Both the position numbers and the translations under genes were made by a program. Below the pieces are notes generated by a model that saw only the letters and a list, made by a program, of their open reading frames with translations, was not told where the DNA came from and ran no database searches. A DNA stretch of 64,000 bases from Oreohelix idahoensis. Lineage: Eukaryota; Mollusca; Gastropoda; Stylommatophora; Oreohelicidae. The DNA is taken from positions 310,001 to 374,000 of the forward strand of contig JAMPIV010019072.1 of assembly GCA_024509875.1 (NCBI GenBank), written 5' to 3'. Shown here piece by piece: positions 1-10,760 of this stretch. The stretch's first letter is position 1. Each line of letters opens with the position of its first letter.

Positions 1-1480
1 CAGACAGCCGGACGTCTACTTAGCTAATGTACGAGTTGACACAGTCGGTGGATACATAACTAATGTACTGGTTGATAGACAGTCGGGCATATATATTACT
101 AATGTACTGGTTGACAGACAGTCAGGCGGATATATAACTAATGTACTGGTTGACAGGCAGTCGGGTGGATACATAACTAACGCACTAGATGACAGACAGT
201 CGGACGGATACATAACTAATGTACTGGTTGACAGAATGTCGGGAGGATATATAACTGATGTGCTGGTTGACAGACAGGTGTACGAATATATAACTAATGT
301 ACTGGTTGACAGACTGGCGGGTGGATAAATAGCTATTGTACTGGTTAACAGACAGGCGGGCGGATGTATAACGAATATACTGGTTGACAGACAAGCAGAC
401 GGATAGACAACTAATGTACGGGTTGACAGACATGCGGGTGAATAGACAACTAATGTACGAATTGACAAACAGGCGAACTGATAGACAACTAATGTACGAA
501 TTGACAGACAGGCCGACGGATCGACAACTAATGTACAGGCAGGTGGGTGGATAGACAGTTAATGCACGTGTTGACAGACAGGATGGCGAATAAACAACTA
601 ATGTACGAATTGACAAGACAGGCGGTCGGATAGACAATGTACGGGTTGACATACAGGCGGGCGGATAGACATCTAATGTATGGGTTGCTAGACAGACGCG
701 CGATTAGACAACGAATTTAGGAATTGACAAGACAAGACGCATGGATAGACAACTAATGTACGGGTTGACAGACAGGCAGACGAATAGACAACTAGTGTAC
801 GGGTTGACAGACGGGCAGACAACTAATGTACAGGTTGACAGACAGTCGGGCGGATATATAACTAATGCACTGGTTGACAGATAGGCGGCAGATATTTAAC
901 TAATTTACTGGTTGATAGACAGGCGGACGGAAAGACAACTAATGTTCGGGTTTACAGACAGGCGGGCGGATAGACAACTGACGTACGGGTTGTCAGACAG
1001 GCAGGCGAATAGACTTATACGGGTTGACAGATAGGCTGAAGGATAGACACCTAATGTATGGGTTGACACACAGACAGACGGATAGACAACTAATGTACAG
1101 GTGGACGGATGGACAACTAATGTACGGGTTGACAGACAGGAGGACGTATAAACTAATATACGGGTTGACAGACAGACAGACAACTAATGTACTGGTTGAC
1201 AGACAGACGGACGTATAGACAACTAAAGTACGGGGCGACAGACAGGCGAGCAGATAGACAACTAATGTACGGGTTTACAGACAGGCGGGGGAATAGACAA
1301 CTATTGTACGAATTGACAGAGAGGCGGATGGATAGACAACTAATGTACGGGTTGACAGACAGGCTGACGGATAGACAACTAATGTACGGGTTGACAGACA
1401 GGCAGAGTTCTGCAGGGGTAAAAATACACATGTAGATCGACAGGCAGGCAGACACAGTCAACTGGATAGATTGATTGACA
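1..1480. repeat. 39-bp minisatellite array
   Basis: Degenerate tandem copies of a unit resembling GATAGACAACTAATGTACGG followed by GTTGACAGACAGGCGGACG. Successive units near 1331 and 1370 are 39 bp apart. The array runs from the left edge of the window, so its true start is not seen, and fades out after about 1413 into GACAGGCAGG-like remnants. Because 39 is divisible by three and the unit lacks stops in several frames, long open frames appear on both strands with a 13-residue repeat. These are artefacts of the period and not genes. Confidence 0.95.
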
Positions 1481-1552
1481 TGTTGTTTAACTAGAGCTGC
1501 TGAGCTTGTCGCTCTTTTGCAGCCAATAGCAAGTTGAAGACACCTTGGTATT

Positions 1553-1560
1553 ATCTATAC
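1553..1560. repeat. Target-site duplication, left copy (hAT 1561-5305)
   Basis: ATCTATAC, repeated exactly at 5306-5313. Eight bases is the target duplication length of hAT transposons. Confidence 0.9.
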
Positions 1561-1835
1561 CAGTGCTCCGCAACCGGTGTGCCGCGGCACACTGGTGTGC
1601 TGCGAGTGTCTGCCTGGTGTGCCGCGACACCACGAAAGAATTTCACATATAAAATTTTACAAATAATAAGTTGAGTTATCATCACCCACCAATCTATGGA
1701 AGTTCTTCTTCCTCGTTCGTCCTCAGACTTCTACATTAATGGCTCTAATAAAGGCAGTAGTCAGCTGAAGGTTTCTGACATCTCCAAACAGTTTTTCGTT
1801 CAGAGAAGTAAATTGTTGTCATACTAGTAGCTTTG

Positions 1836-2065
1836 TGGTTCGATCCCCAGTTGAGGTGGGATTTTTTAGAACGCAAACGGCTCAGGGGTCGACCCAGCCT
1901 CATGAATTCGGTACAAGAGCAATTCTGGGAAGGTTACGGCGGCCGGCGAGATGCTGACGACATCATCCCTACTGTGCTGATGGTCAAGAAAATATGGGCC
2001 TAACACCATATTCCCAATATGCCTCAATGGGCATTAACGGGATCCTTTACATTCCTTTTACCTTA
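1836..2065 (+). mobile_element. 5'-truncated tRNA-derived SINE (type B)
   Basis: A 230-bp insertion flanked by the 13-bp direct repeat ACTAGTAGCTTTG (1823-1835 and 2066-2078). It begins at a pol III B-box-like motif (GGTTCGATCCCC, about 1837) and ends in a pyrimidine-rich tail. The body contains GCCTCAATGGGCATTAACGG. The A box is missing, consistent with 5' truncation. It lies inside the hAT element 1561-5305. Confidence 0.82.
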
Positions 2066-2479
2066 ACTAGTAGCTTTGAGTGGGCCCATCGAGATAAGGA
2101 GTCCGACACTCTCCTACCTGGCAGTACGGGTAGAGCACCATCTCGTTGAGTAATATTTGTATCTGTCATCTTAAGGCGATTTGCGTTACACTATGTTGTG
2201 CGCCTTGTGCAACCGACATCAGCATGCATTTTTTGGGACTGGCTTCCCTGCCTTTTGGTTTTTCATGACTTCCCTGAAAGGCAGCAGTATTGTTTCACTA
2301 TAGAACTGGTCTCTACAAAAATGCAGAAAACTACCGAGAAATATTATTTTATCCATTTTAGGCATCGGTCTCCAGGTTTATTCCTGTCGAGCTGAGAATA
2401 TTAGAAATGTGTTGGCTTGCACTGTTCCTACTTATCCTTCAATGTTTGTAATCAGCCCTCTTTTGACCAAGTCCAACAA

Positions 2480-5000
2480 AACAGAAGCCGCCGAAGAACC
2501 CGGAATCTATTGAACAGTCTCACTAACCTCAGCAATTAGAAAACTCGGTGAGATAATGGTGAATCATAGGCTTTATTGGTGGCTGGAAAGAAATAGGGTC
2601 ATCGATGATAGTCAGACAGGCTTCAGACAAGGTTGCAGAACTAGCGAAAAACTCTTACATTTTGTGCATTCACCCAAAAAAAAACTTAGATAAAAGGTAA
2701 ACACACCACAGTTGTAGGTTTGCAGCAAGCATACAGCACAGTGCGGAGACAGAGGCTCTACGCCAAAATGACAAAAACAGTCATACACGGAGAAAATATA
2801 CCTCTGGATTTAAGCATTCCTAAATAATAGAACAATATAAACAACAGTAGAAGACACTAAATCATTCACAAAATAACACAACAAAATAACGCTGGAGGAT
2901 TACCATAATGGTCAGCATTAAGTTGCTCCCTCTTTTTCATAACTGACCTCCTACTTCGAAAGTATCAAAAGCACTGTATACAGAAGACCTGTTCATTTGG
3001 ACAGCAGAAAAATACAACAAACTGGCACCAGCTAAAATAATAGAGTCCTAGCTACAATAGTTATGTCTTGCAAGCTCTGGTAGCTAAAAATAAACATGTA
3101 AAACAAGTGTACAGCTTTTTCACTTGGAGCATCCAGGAAAGCAAGAAGGTGTACCAACTAAAACTCGACGGACATCAACTTTCGAGAAAAAAATCCAGCT
3201 TACTTAGGAGTGGAGCTTGACAGACAGCTACTCCTCAAAACCGTCATGCACAAAAAGAAGATAAGGCCATTGGGCGCCTGAACATTGTAACAAATTTTGC
3301 AAGCACCAGCTGGGGAGCAGGAGAAGTAAATCTGAGACAGCTGTGCCTGGGATATGTCCGATCAGTCATGGATAATAACCTACTCAACTGCAGTCGACAA
3401 TGAACAAAACCACCAGGCAGAAAAAGTCCAAAACCAAGCTCTTGTGTTCATATGTGGGGGTATCAGAACCACGACAATAGCTGCTTGTGACACCGACACA
3501 ATAATGGAACTTACGAACAACGACGTAAGCGTGCTGTCACGGAAACAGAACGCTATGGAAGATTAAGAAAAGAACATAACACCAGACAGTTGGTTGAAAA
3601 CTAGAAGCAGATTAAATCGAAAATCAATCCTGCCAGTAGCAACAACTATAACAGAACAACACTACCTCCCACAGATACGAAAAATAATTCAAATTTTATA
3701 CCCTCGCCTCCATCCTGGTAAGGAATTAAACTACCCATAATAAAAACAACCCTCATGGATAGCACAACAACAAGAGATACCAACAACAGCACTGAAGACA
3801 GCTACAATAAAGACTACAGAAACTACTCTAACAGTAGTTTGAGACATATGCATTCACAGAAGACTCTGCCTTCAGTGCCACCATAAACGCTTGGCTTGAA
3901 GCTTACGTGAAGTACTTAAATGGCAAAACACTAGAATCTGTGAACTATGTGGAGAATTCAGTACAAATCACTAAGCAGAAATTAAAGCAATAAACACCAC
4001 TTTCCAGCTATACTCAGCAAATTTTAATAAAAAATATGTAAGACCTCAGATATCATAATCTTCAATGATTCTTCTGCTTTCCTCTTCTTCTGCGTTCATC
4101 CTGAAAAGGACGTTTGTTACGTTGTGTCGCCGTTTACAGCAAAGCTGCAATATTTGCGCCTTTCGGCCCGACACATCCGATTTCAGCATGGCATTTTTGG
4201 GACCGGGTTAGCCTTCCCTCTTTGATCCCTACTCTCTCAGCCAGACTGCAGTGATGCAGCCCGTTTCCAGGACCACCACTTGGAGGTAGAGTAGGGTCTT
4301 GGTCAGCTCTGGTTCGCTGACGCAAGCAGTCAAGCTATGGGTCGCTGACTGCATTTATCATTGTTGCTGCGTCTTCGGTCCCAATGATTCAAAATCTACA
4401 ATTCAGGCTTCAGAAGAATACCTCCAAACTGAAAATAAAGAAATAATACAGCTGGCTGAAACAATTGTCAGCCTGCTAACAACATACAACATCAGAGACT
4501 CTCCAGTGGATACCAGGATACACAGACATTCCAGTCAAGGAAAAAACTAACCGCCTTATAAAACTAGGAGAAACTTGGTTCCGATACACATTCCAGCCAA
4601 TATGCAGACAACTAAATTAATACTCCAAAACAACGACAACGAGGAATGGCTCAACTGATGGGCAGAAGATTTACAAGACGTGCCTGGTATAAAGAACCCA
4701 CGCATCCACCAAGAATGAGAGCATCAGTAACCTACGATGTGTGAAGCAGAGCACAATCTCCCAGCTTAGATCATAACCTACAAAAAACAACAAACACCTA
4801 AACAAATTAAACTTCTCCCGTGAGCCTAATTACCACAACTGTGCCCATCCATACACAGATGACCTGCTCCATACAAAATAGTTCAGCGTGTGCTCACTTG
4901 TCCAGGACTCTCCATTGAAAGTAAAACGATACTGCCGGGCTCTCTACAAACTCTTCAGCTTGGCGTTGGCTGTGAAAAAAGGACGAACTCAGCAGCCCTA
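2480..5000 (+). pseudogene. Decayed LINE with RT and RNase H (Jockey/I-like)
   Basis: Translated pieces follow the order of a non-LTR retrotransposon ORF2 with RNase H. About 2510-2680 reads like RT blocks 1-2 (LYWWLERNRVIDDSQTGF). About 2700-2770 resembles the VVGLQQAYSTVRRQRLYAKM region of the RT palm. About 3200-3500 contains YLGVELDRQL, then the thumb and post-RT segment ending in KVQNQALVFICGG. About 3840-4560 is an RNase H domain (NDSKSTIQA, QTENKEI), and the tail ends in a CAGCAGCAACAACAAC stretch near 5010. Many stops and frameshifts show it is long dead. A 310-bp insertion splits the RNase H region. The clade (Jockey versus I) is an inference from domain order. Confidence 0.75.
4072..4381 (-). 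mobile_element. 310-bp retroposed insertion in the LINE RNase H domain
   Basis: Flanked by the 9-bp direct repeat CAATGATTC (4063-4071 and 4382-4390), so the RNase H frame resumes across it. Read on the minus strand it ends in a GCAGAAGAAGAGG-like purine tail, as a SINE or LINE 3' end would. A 63-codon open frame (4134-4325, minus) is probably incidental. A segment near 4150-4210 resembles 2190-2250 in the same hAT element (GCGCCTT, then CATTTTTGGGAC), suggesting two copies of one short family. Confidence 0.65.
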
Positions 5001-5084
5001 GTTAAACAGCAGCAACAACAACAGAAACCACCGATCCATCACAAAAAACTAGGGAGCGTTGTCTCGTGATTGCAGCGAATTAAA

Positions 5085-5215
5085 AAAATATTTACCTCAT
5101 CCATTCACTTATATACCTGGTCACCCCTACTCATAAAGCTGGATCTAGTATAGTGAACTCTCTAATATTTAACTCCCCTGCGTTGGTATCTATAAGTAAC
5201 TACCTATGCATTTAC
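5085..5215 (+). mobile_element. Truncated SINE 3' part (type A)
   Basis: The stretch GCTGGATCTAGTATAGTGAA, then CTCTCTAATATTTAACTCCC, matches the tails of the SINEs at 35259-35423 and 37460-37542 (CTGGRCCTAGTA, then CACTCC). No tRNA-like head is present, so only the 3' body remains. It lies in the right arm of the hAT 1561-5305. Confidence 0.6.
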
Positions 5216-5313
5216 CTTTTTATGAACTTAAGTATTATAGTGTGCCGGTAAATTCTGAAGGACACTTAAGTGTTCCGTGAAGCAAAAAAAGGTTGTGGAG
5301 CACTGATCTATAC

Positions 5314-5639
5314 TGTAGATCTAGGCTTTTCCTGTGGCTTTTCTGCCATTCTGAAACGTGCTGAGTTAAGACATGAGCTCCAGTTTCTCCAGCAGCTTGC
5401 ATTTAATGGATCGTCATATCTGGTCCCAAGCTAGGAGTAAGAAGCACGTGGCTTGCTGTGCATTCCCCGCCATCCAAGGATGTCTAGTAAACAGATGCAA
5501 ATTTAGGCTGTTAGATGTACATTCAGCAGGATCGTGGATAGGCAGGAGGCGTGAATGACAGGGTGGTCAGATAAAGGATTAGAAAGACAGGCTGTACTGC
5601 AAGCAAGCAGGACAAATAGTTGGACATAATGGACAGACT
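5314..5639. other. Anonymous stretch between hAT and minisatellite
   Basis: No gene, repeat or element end recognised. The short open frame 5373-5558 (+) has no recognisable content. Confidence 0.5.
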
Positions 5640-5907
5640 GACAGAGTCCTGCCAACAAGCAGAAAGACTGAGAGGTAGACAGGCATCGACAGACAGTGGC
5701 AGAGAGCGAGGGAAACAGGCAGAGATTGATATAATATACATACAAGCAGAGAGAGACATACGCACAGAGCAACAAAGATAGATACACAGACAGCGACAAA
5801 GCGACAGGGACGGAAACACACAGAGCGACAAAGATATGGAAACACAGACAGCGACAAAGCGACGGATACACAGACAGCGACAAAGAGACCGATACACAGA
5901 TAGCGAC
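5640..5907. repeat. ~26-bp minisatellite, left part
   Basis: Tandem units like GCGACAAAGAGACAGATACA followed by CAGACA. Clear unit starts at 5851, 5877 and 5903 are 26 bp apart; earlier units are more degenerate. The array is interrupted at 5907 by a Gypsy element and resumes at 15233. The minus strand of the unit has few stop codons, which creates long false open frames. Confidence 0.9.
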
Positions 5908-8169
5908 TGCAGTGGGTTTGATGGTATTGTATGATGGTGATATTACTAAATGTAATGTATGAGGCCAGCTGTGAAGGCTCCTGAGATAAAATGTAGTTGT
6001 GAATTGACAGAAGGCCTTTCTTGCTACCACTACGACCTCACACTTATTTTTTTCTTCTTTCTAATGAATGTATCTATGTAAAATGTCTAGGGTAATGATA
6101 TGTAATGTGGTGTGATAATTATAGATACACCCACAGATATTTAAGCAGACTAATAATATTAACAAATGTTAAAATACACTGAACTAACTCACGTGTGTAA
6201 AATTTTTGATAGAATTATATTACATTTATTTGTTCTGGATCAAGTTTTATGTTGACCAGAACTTTTTTAAAAAAAAAGGATTTAAAAATTATGAAAGAAA
6301 TGCATGGAATGTTACATAATAAATGCAAGAGTGTACATATATAAGTACTAGACTAGTTAGTTTTATTAAAATGTTCTAGTAGTCATCTACTTGGGAGGAT
6401 AGTTAATGCTTGTGCTGTTGGGGTGGCCTCATCACACCTGTCTATATTGACTACACAGTGTCCAGTAAATTGCAGGAATTTTATGGGGTATTAGTAACTA
6501 AAAGGCGTTGGTGAACTTCCAGCAGACCAGAGGCTCACTCATCTTGCATATGTAGCTCTGGTGCTGAAATCTGGTGGTCCCACCTCTCCGTGCTGGCGGG
6601 CAATAATAGTGGTCTCTGTCACAACGTACTGCACAGATACACTCGAGTAAAATCACCAACTGAATGGACACCGCCTTGTTGACAACTGAAACTCACAGCT
6701 CTGCAATCAAAGTATTGGCTATGTGTCAAAATTCTATTCTCTACCCACGTCTGGACACAACACGGACACAACAACCACATCATACAGACAGGTCAGATCT
6801 CTCTGACCAAACAGCACATTTACCATGGTGGTTTTACATCAGATAGGTCCTCCCAGACTATAGATTCTGAAAAATATTTATTAGTTTCCTTCCCTAAAAG
6901 TGGATAGGTAATATGTTTCATTATTCTCAACACTTGATCTGTCTTTCCTAACCCTTGCTGGAGTTTATGTATATTGTTGGTCCCTAGACCCTGACTTGGG
7001 CGGGGGGTCTAGAGCAAATCCCTACTTGTTTGTAAGGCTAGATTTCGATATGGCAGTATCAAATCACTCGAACATTAAACAATATTCAAAATATACAAAG
7101 AAATAATTTCAATCTTACCAGATTATGAATAAAGAACACAGAAATGCTAGCAAAACTCAGCTGAGCTGCTGGCTATAGTATGGCGTCCCTGAACTTATTT
7201 CACTTTCTTTCATTTGGAAATCACCACACTTTAAAATACTGTGTCTATCATCGAACAACTATTGAGGAATGGCCCCACTTGCGCGTCTGAGCGCCGATAA
7301 AATGATTGTCTGTGGCCAATCACTGCCTAGGTTTATTTCAAATTCAAATTTCCTACCCTAAAGTCATTTCAGTCATGCTTCAGTCAAGTATGGATGTTTA
7401 TCTGTTAGTCTGTCCGTCTCTACTTGTTTTTTTTCAAAAAGTACTTGATTTTTGAACCAACCTTTCTCTCCCCTCCAAAATTTTGTCGTTAAAAGTTATA
7501 TTTAGACACAGCTCCCACCAATGTCCCTTCGCTTCCCTACTAAGTAGATTTGAACACCTGCGTCTCGAGGTCGTGTTTTTTTGTGCAAATAGCGACACTT
7601 TTTATTCAATACAGTCTGTCGCTGATGTGAACAACACTGTCTTTTGTCATTATCTTCAATATTATCTATCCGTCTGTAAAATTAAGAACATATTAGTTCA
7701 CTGCTCAGAATGGGCCATCCGGCCAGCTAATTTTTATATTCCTAACATTAATATTAAGAAAAAGTTACTTTTTAATTTTTGTAATATTCCAAACATCTGC
7801 GTTCTGCCGCTGAATTCAAATCAAAGGCTTGGTATCGCAAAAGCGTCCAATAAATGACTGTGGCGTAACATATCCAAGGTCCCTTCTGTCGAGTTCCTTA
7901 CTTTATGTCAACTTGGGAAACGTGACTTTTCTCCGTTTCCCCCCCAATTGCGTCTCCTTAGCCTTTCTAGTCTCACGCAATCTTTCCAGTCATATTTTTT
8001 TCCTTTTTATCCGCCGTTCCCCTCCTGTCTAGCAAGTCAATTTTTATGGAGGGTGATGACCCGCGGTCTGGGCGATCATGTACTATCAGCAGCCTACGCA
8101 TTATGTTTTTATCCTTACATGTTATCTTTGGAGGTATTTTACCGTTGTATCTCTGTCAATTTCACTACA
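5908..8169 (-). repeat. Gmr-A 3' LTR
   Basis: 2,262 bp. On the minus strand it begins TGTAGTGAAATTGACAG directly after the polypurine tract and ends in ...CCCACTGCA. Open frames in it (for example 7483-7857 on the plus strand) recur in the other LTR simply because the LTRs are copies. Confidence 0.92.
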
Positions 8170-8184
8170 CATCTCCCCACTTGA
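8170..8184 (-). promoter_or_regulatory. Gmr-A polypurine tract
   Basis: The minus strand reads TCAAGTGGGGAGATG immediately upstream of the LTR start TGTAG. This is the position and composition expected for the plus-strand DNA primer of an LTR retrotransposon. Confidence 0.8.
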
Positions 8185-8256
8185 AAACATGCCTATGGCA
8201 AGTTCCAAAACCAGCGATACACATAGGTAAAATTACTCCTCACGTCTGCCACTACT

Positions 8257-10077
8257 CTAATTTTGATCACAGGGGTGCCGACTGAGGAAATCTGCACCGA
8301 CATTCAATTTGCCTGGGATATATTGGATACTGAACTGATAAGGTTGAAGCAATAAAGACCACCTCAGCAATCTTGCGTTTTCATGCTTAGCCTGAGATAA
8401 GAATACGAGAGGCTGATGGTCCGTCTCCACCACAAAAGTCCTACCATACAGATAGATTTGAAACTTCTTTATTGCCCAGATTAACGCTAAACATTCTTTT
8501 TCGCTTGTGGAGTATCCTTGTTCCGCCTTATTCAATTTGCGGCTTGCATAAGCGACTGGTTTCAGTTCCCCATCAGGTGAAGATGATCTTTGCAACAAAG
8601 CCCCTCCTAGTCCTACATTACTTGCATCGGTTCTTAAGACAAAGTCCTGTGTCAAATCAGGCAGTTTGAGAATAGGCTTGCTAGTGAGTTTTTCCTTTAA
8701 CTCTTGGAACGCTAGTTCACATTGTGCAGTCCAAATAATTTTATCTGGAAGTCCCTTGCGAGTCAGATCAGTCAGAGGAGCACAAATAGCGTTAAAATTC
8801 TTGATGTATTTCTGATAAAATCCGCATAACGACACAAATGATCGCACGTCCTTTTTTGTTTGCGGCCTAGGTGCTCTCTGCAGTTTTTCCAAGTTCTTAG
8901 GATCAGGGGTCATATTACCCTGATATACAGTGTGTCCCAAGAATTCCAACTCTTTGCATCCAATACAACATTTTGTTGGCCTAGCAGTTAAGTTCGCCTC
9001 CCGAAGTCTATCAAACAACATCTCCAGAGCTTCAATGTGTTCTTCAAATGTCTCTGTGGCGACGAGAATATCATCCATGAAATTCGTGATACATGGGTTA
9101 TTCAGGGGATCCAACAATTTGCGCATCATCCTTGAAAACACACTCGGAGCATTTTTCAGTCCGAATGGTAGCATATTGAATTCATAATGTCCATCCGAAG
9201 TGCTAAAAGCCAAATAAGGTCTCACTTCAGGCTTCACTGGGATCTGGTAATAGCCTTTACTAAGATCCACCTTTGAAAAGTATTTTGCCTTGTTCAGTCT
9301 GGCAAATAACTGTTTTGTGTCTGGTAATGGATCCACTTGTCCTTCTGTGACAGCATTCAGTTTCCTGTAATCTATGCACAGTCTGTGTTCCCCAGACGGT
9401 TTTCTCAACAAAACGACACTAGAACTAAAAGATGATTCACTGTGCGAAATAATCCCCTCCTTCAACAAATACTCTATTTCTTCCTTCAATGCCTTCTCCT
9501 TCGCGAACGGAATAGAATAGGCTCTCATACAGATTGGGTTTGAGTCTACCAGTTTCATGTCATACTGTAGCAAATTTGTATGGCCTGGTTTATCTGTTAA
9601 TACATCTGTATGTTCCTCCAGAACCTGTTGAACTCTCTCCCTCTGGTTTTTAGTCAGGTGCTTACTGACTTTTACCTGTGCTGCTGTTTCACAAGGATGT
9701 AATGGGTATTCATGTGAGGTGAGTGGTTCTTTTTGCATCTGGGTTGCAATAGCCAAGGTCAATAAGGGGGTGCTTTCCTGGAGTGGTCTGTCCAGATACT
9801 TCTTTAACAGGTTTACATGATAAACTTTCTCCTTCCCCTTTTTGTCAATTTTATAGTTTGTTCTAGACACCTTCTCTAGAACCGTATATGGACCTTGCCA
9901 ACCAATTTGTAATTTATTCTGGCTTCCGGGTAGTAGAAGCAGCACCTTCTCTCCGACTGCCAGTTCCCTGTCCTTTGCCTTCCTATTAAAATATGCTGCA
10001 TGTTTCTTCCTGGCTTGCTTCAAATTATCATTTGCCAGTTTCCATCCAGCTTTCAAACGAGTGGTCAGTTCGTTCAC
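8257..10077 (-). pseudogene. Gmr-A pol, 3' half: GPY/F module, RT and RNase H
   Basis: A 606-codon open frame; coding similarity continues upstream to about 10140 without an ATG, so this is the end of a larger pol. In order: the tail of integrase with a GPY/F-type segment (GWQGPYTVLEKVSRTNYKI, about residues 60-80); the RT palm with KVDLSKGYYQIPV, LPFGLKNAPSVFSRMM and the active-site box FMDD (a YMDD variant); and RNase H with RTDAS, SEKECLA and ETDHQPL carrying the expected D, E and D residues. RT follows integrase here, the reverse of the usual Gypsy order. RT and RNase H look intact, but the frame upstream is broken, so a full polyprotein cannot be made. Confidence 0.9.
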
Positions 10078-10139
10078 GTATTGATACGATGAGGTAACAG
10101 TCTCTTCCGCCTTCTCATCTGTCCAGGTCCTTAATAGAG

Positions 10140-10760
10140 TTACATCTGGATCTTTAATTTATCATACTTATTTTTCATGGAACCCATCGGGTCCCGTCCA
10201 TTAGAAGCTCTATAATGAGGACTTTTCTTCCTAGAATCATCACTCACAAATCGACCACTACCAATTTTTCTCTGGGGTTTGTCTCCCCACTTAAGATTGT
10301 TTATGAGAGATCTTCGCTCTCTTGTCTGTTCTTCCAGTTTATATAAGTCTGACCGAGGGATTGTCATCTTATCCTGGGTAAAATTTCTTCTTTGTACTCT
10401 TCGCATAGTGGCCATGTTAATCCATTCAAGTGAAGACTGGAATCAATTGAAGGCAGGGCTACCGCCTCTCCCCAATAGTGTGAAAAGGGGGCTCCCATTC
10501 CACTTTGTCTACCCGAGTATAATTAGTTTTCCTTTCAGGCCTAAAGTTGCCCCGTGGCGTTTCTAGGTCCTGCACATATTTTCCCTTTGTGGGTGTTCCC
10601 TCATGAAATACGCCACATGCTTCTACAAAGTTTTCAACATCGACATTTACGTCGGGCCAATAGTATTTTCGAGCAATCTTTTTGGCAGATGGTACCGACT
10701 TTCTCATGGTCACCATCTTTTCCAACATGTAAGCTCCTTATTAAGTTTGCCCTATATATC
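10140..10760 (-). pseudogene. Gmr-A degenerate integrase region
   Basis: In the place of integrase are two overlapping short frames (10459-10728 and 10140-10415). The first resembles a zinc-binding domain (ARKYYWPDVNVDVENFVEAC compared with ACHYFWPGITEDIKRYVKSC in Gmr-B), but the last Cys pair is reduced to one. The second is a basic block (MATMRRVQ, then KIGSGRFV and HYRASNGRDP) with no D,D-35-E signature. The same block occurs in Gmr-C. Near 10440-10480, in another frame, the minus strand still reads WGEAVALPSIDS, matching the Gmr-B integrase, so the region is at least partly decayed integrase. Confidence 0.75.

Larger units (their letters stand above)
1561..5305. mobile_element. hAT-type DNA transposon with internal insertions
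   Basis: The left end reads CAGTGCTCCGCAACC and the right end is the near-perfect inverse GGTTGTGGAGCACTG, flanked by the exact 8-bp duplication ATCTATAC. The 5' subterminal region is a GTGCCGCGGCAC-type palindromic segment common in hAT ends. No hAT transposase is recognisable inside. The 3.7 kb interior is instead occupied by a SINE (1836-2065), a decayed LINE (about 2480-5000) with its own insertion (4072-4381), and a truncated SINE (5085-5215). The element is best read as a non-autonomous hAT that served as a landing site. Stretches 1561-1822 and about 2079-2470 are otherwise anonymous. Confidence 0.88.

Noticed and set aside
5503..6030. Long minus-strand frames rich in S, V, C and L over 5503-6030 and 15185-15883
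   Set aside because: Produced by the ~26-bp minisatellite, whose minus strand has few stops; several overlapping frames are open at once.
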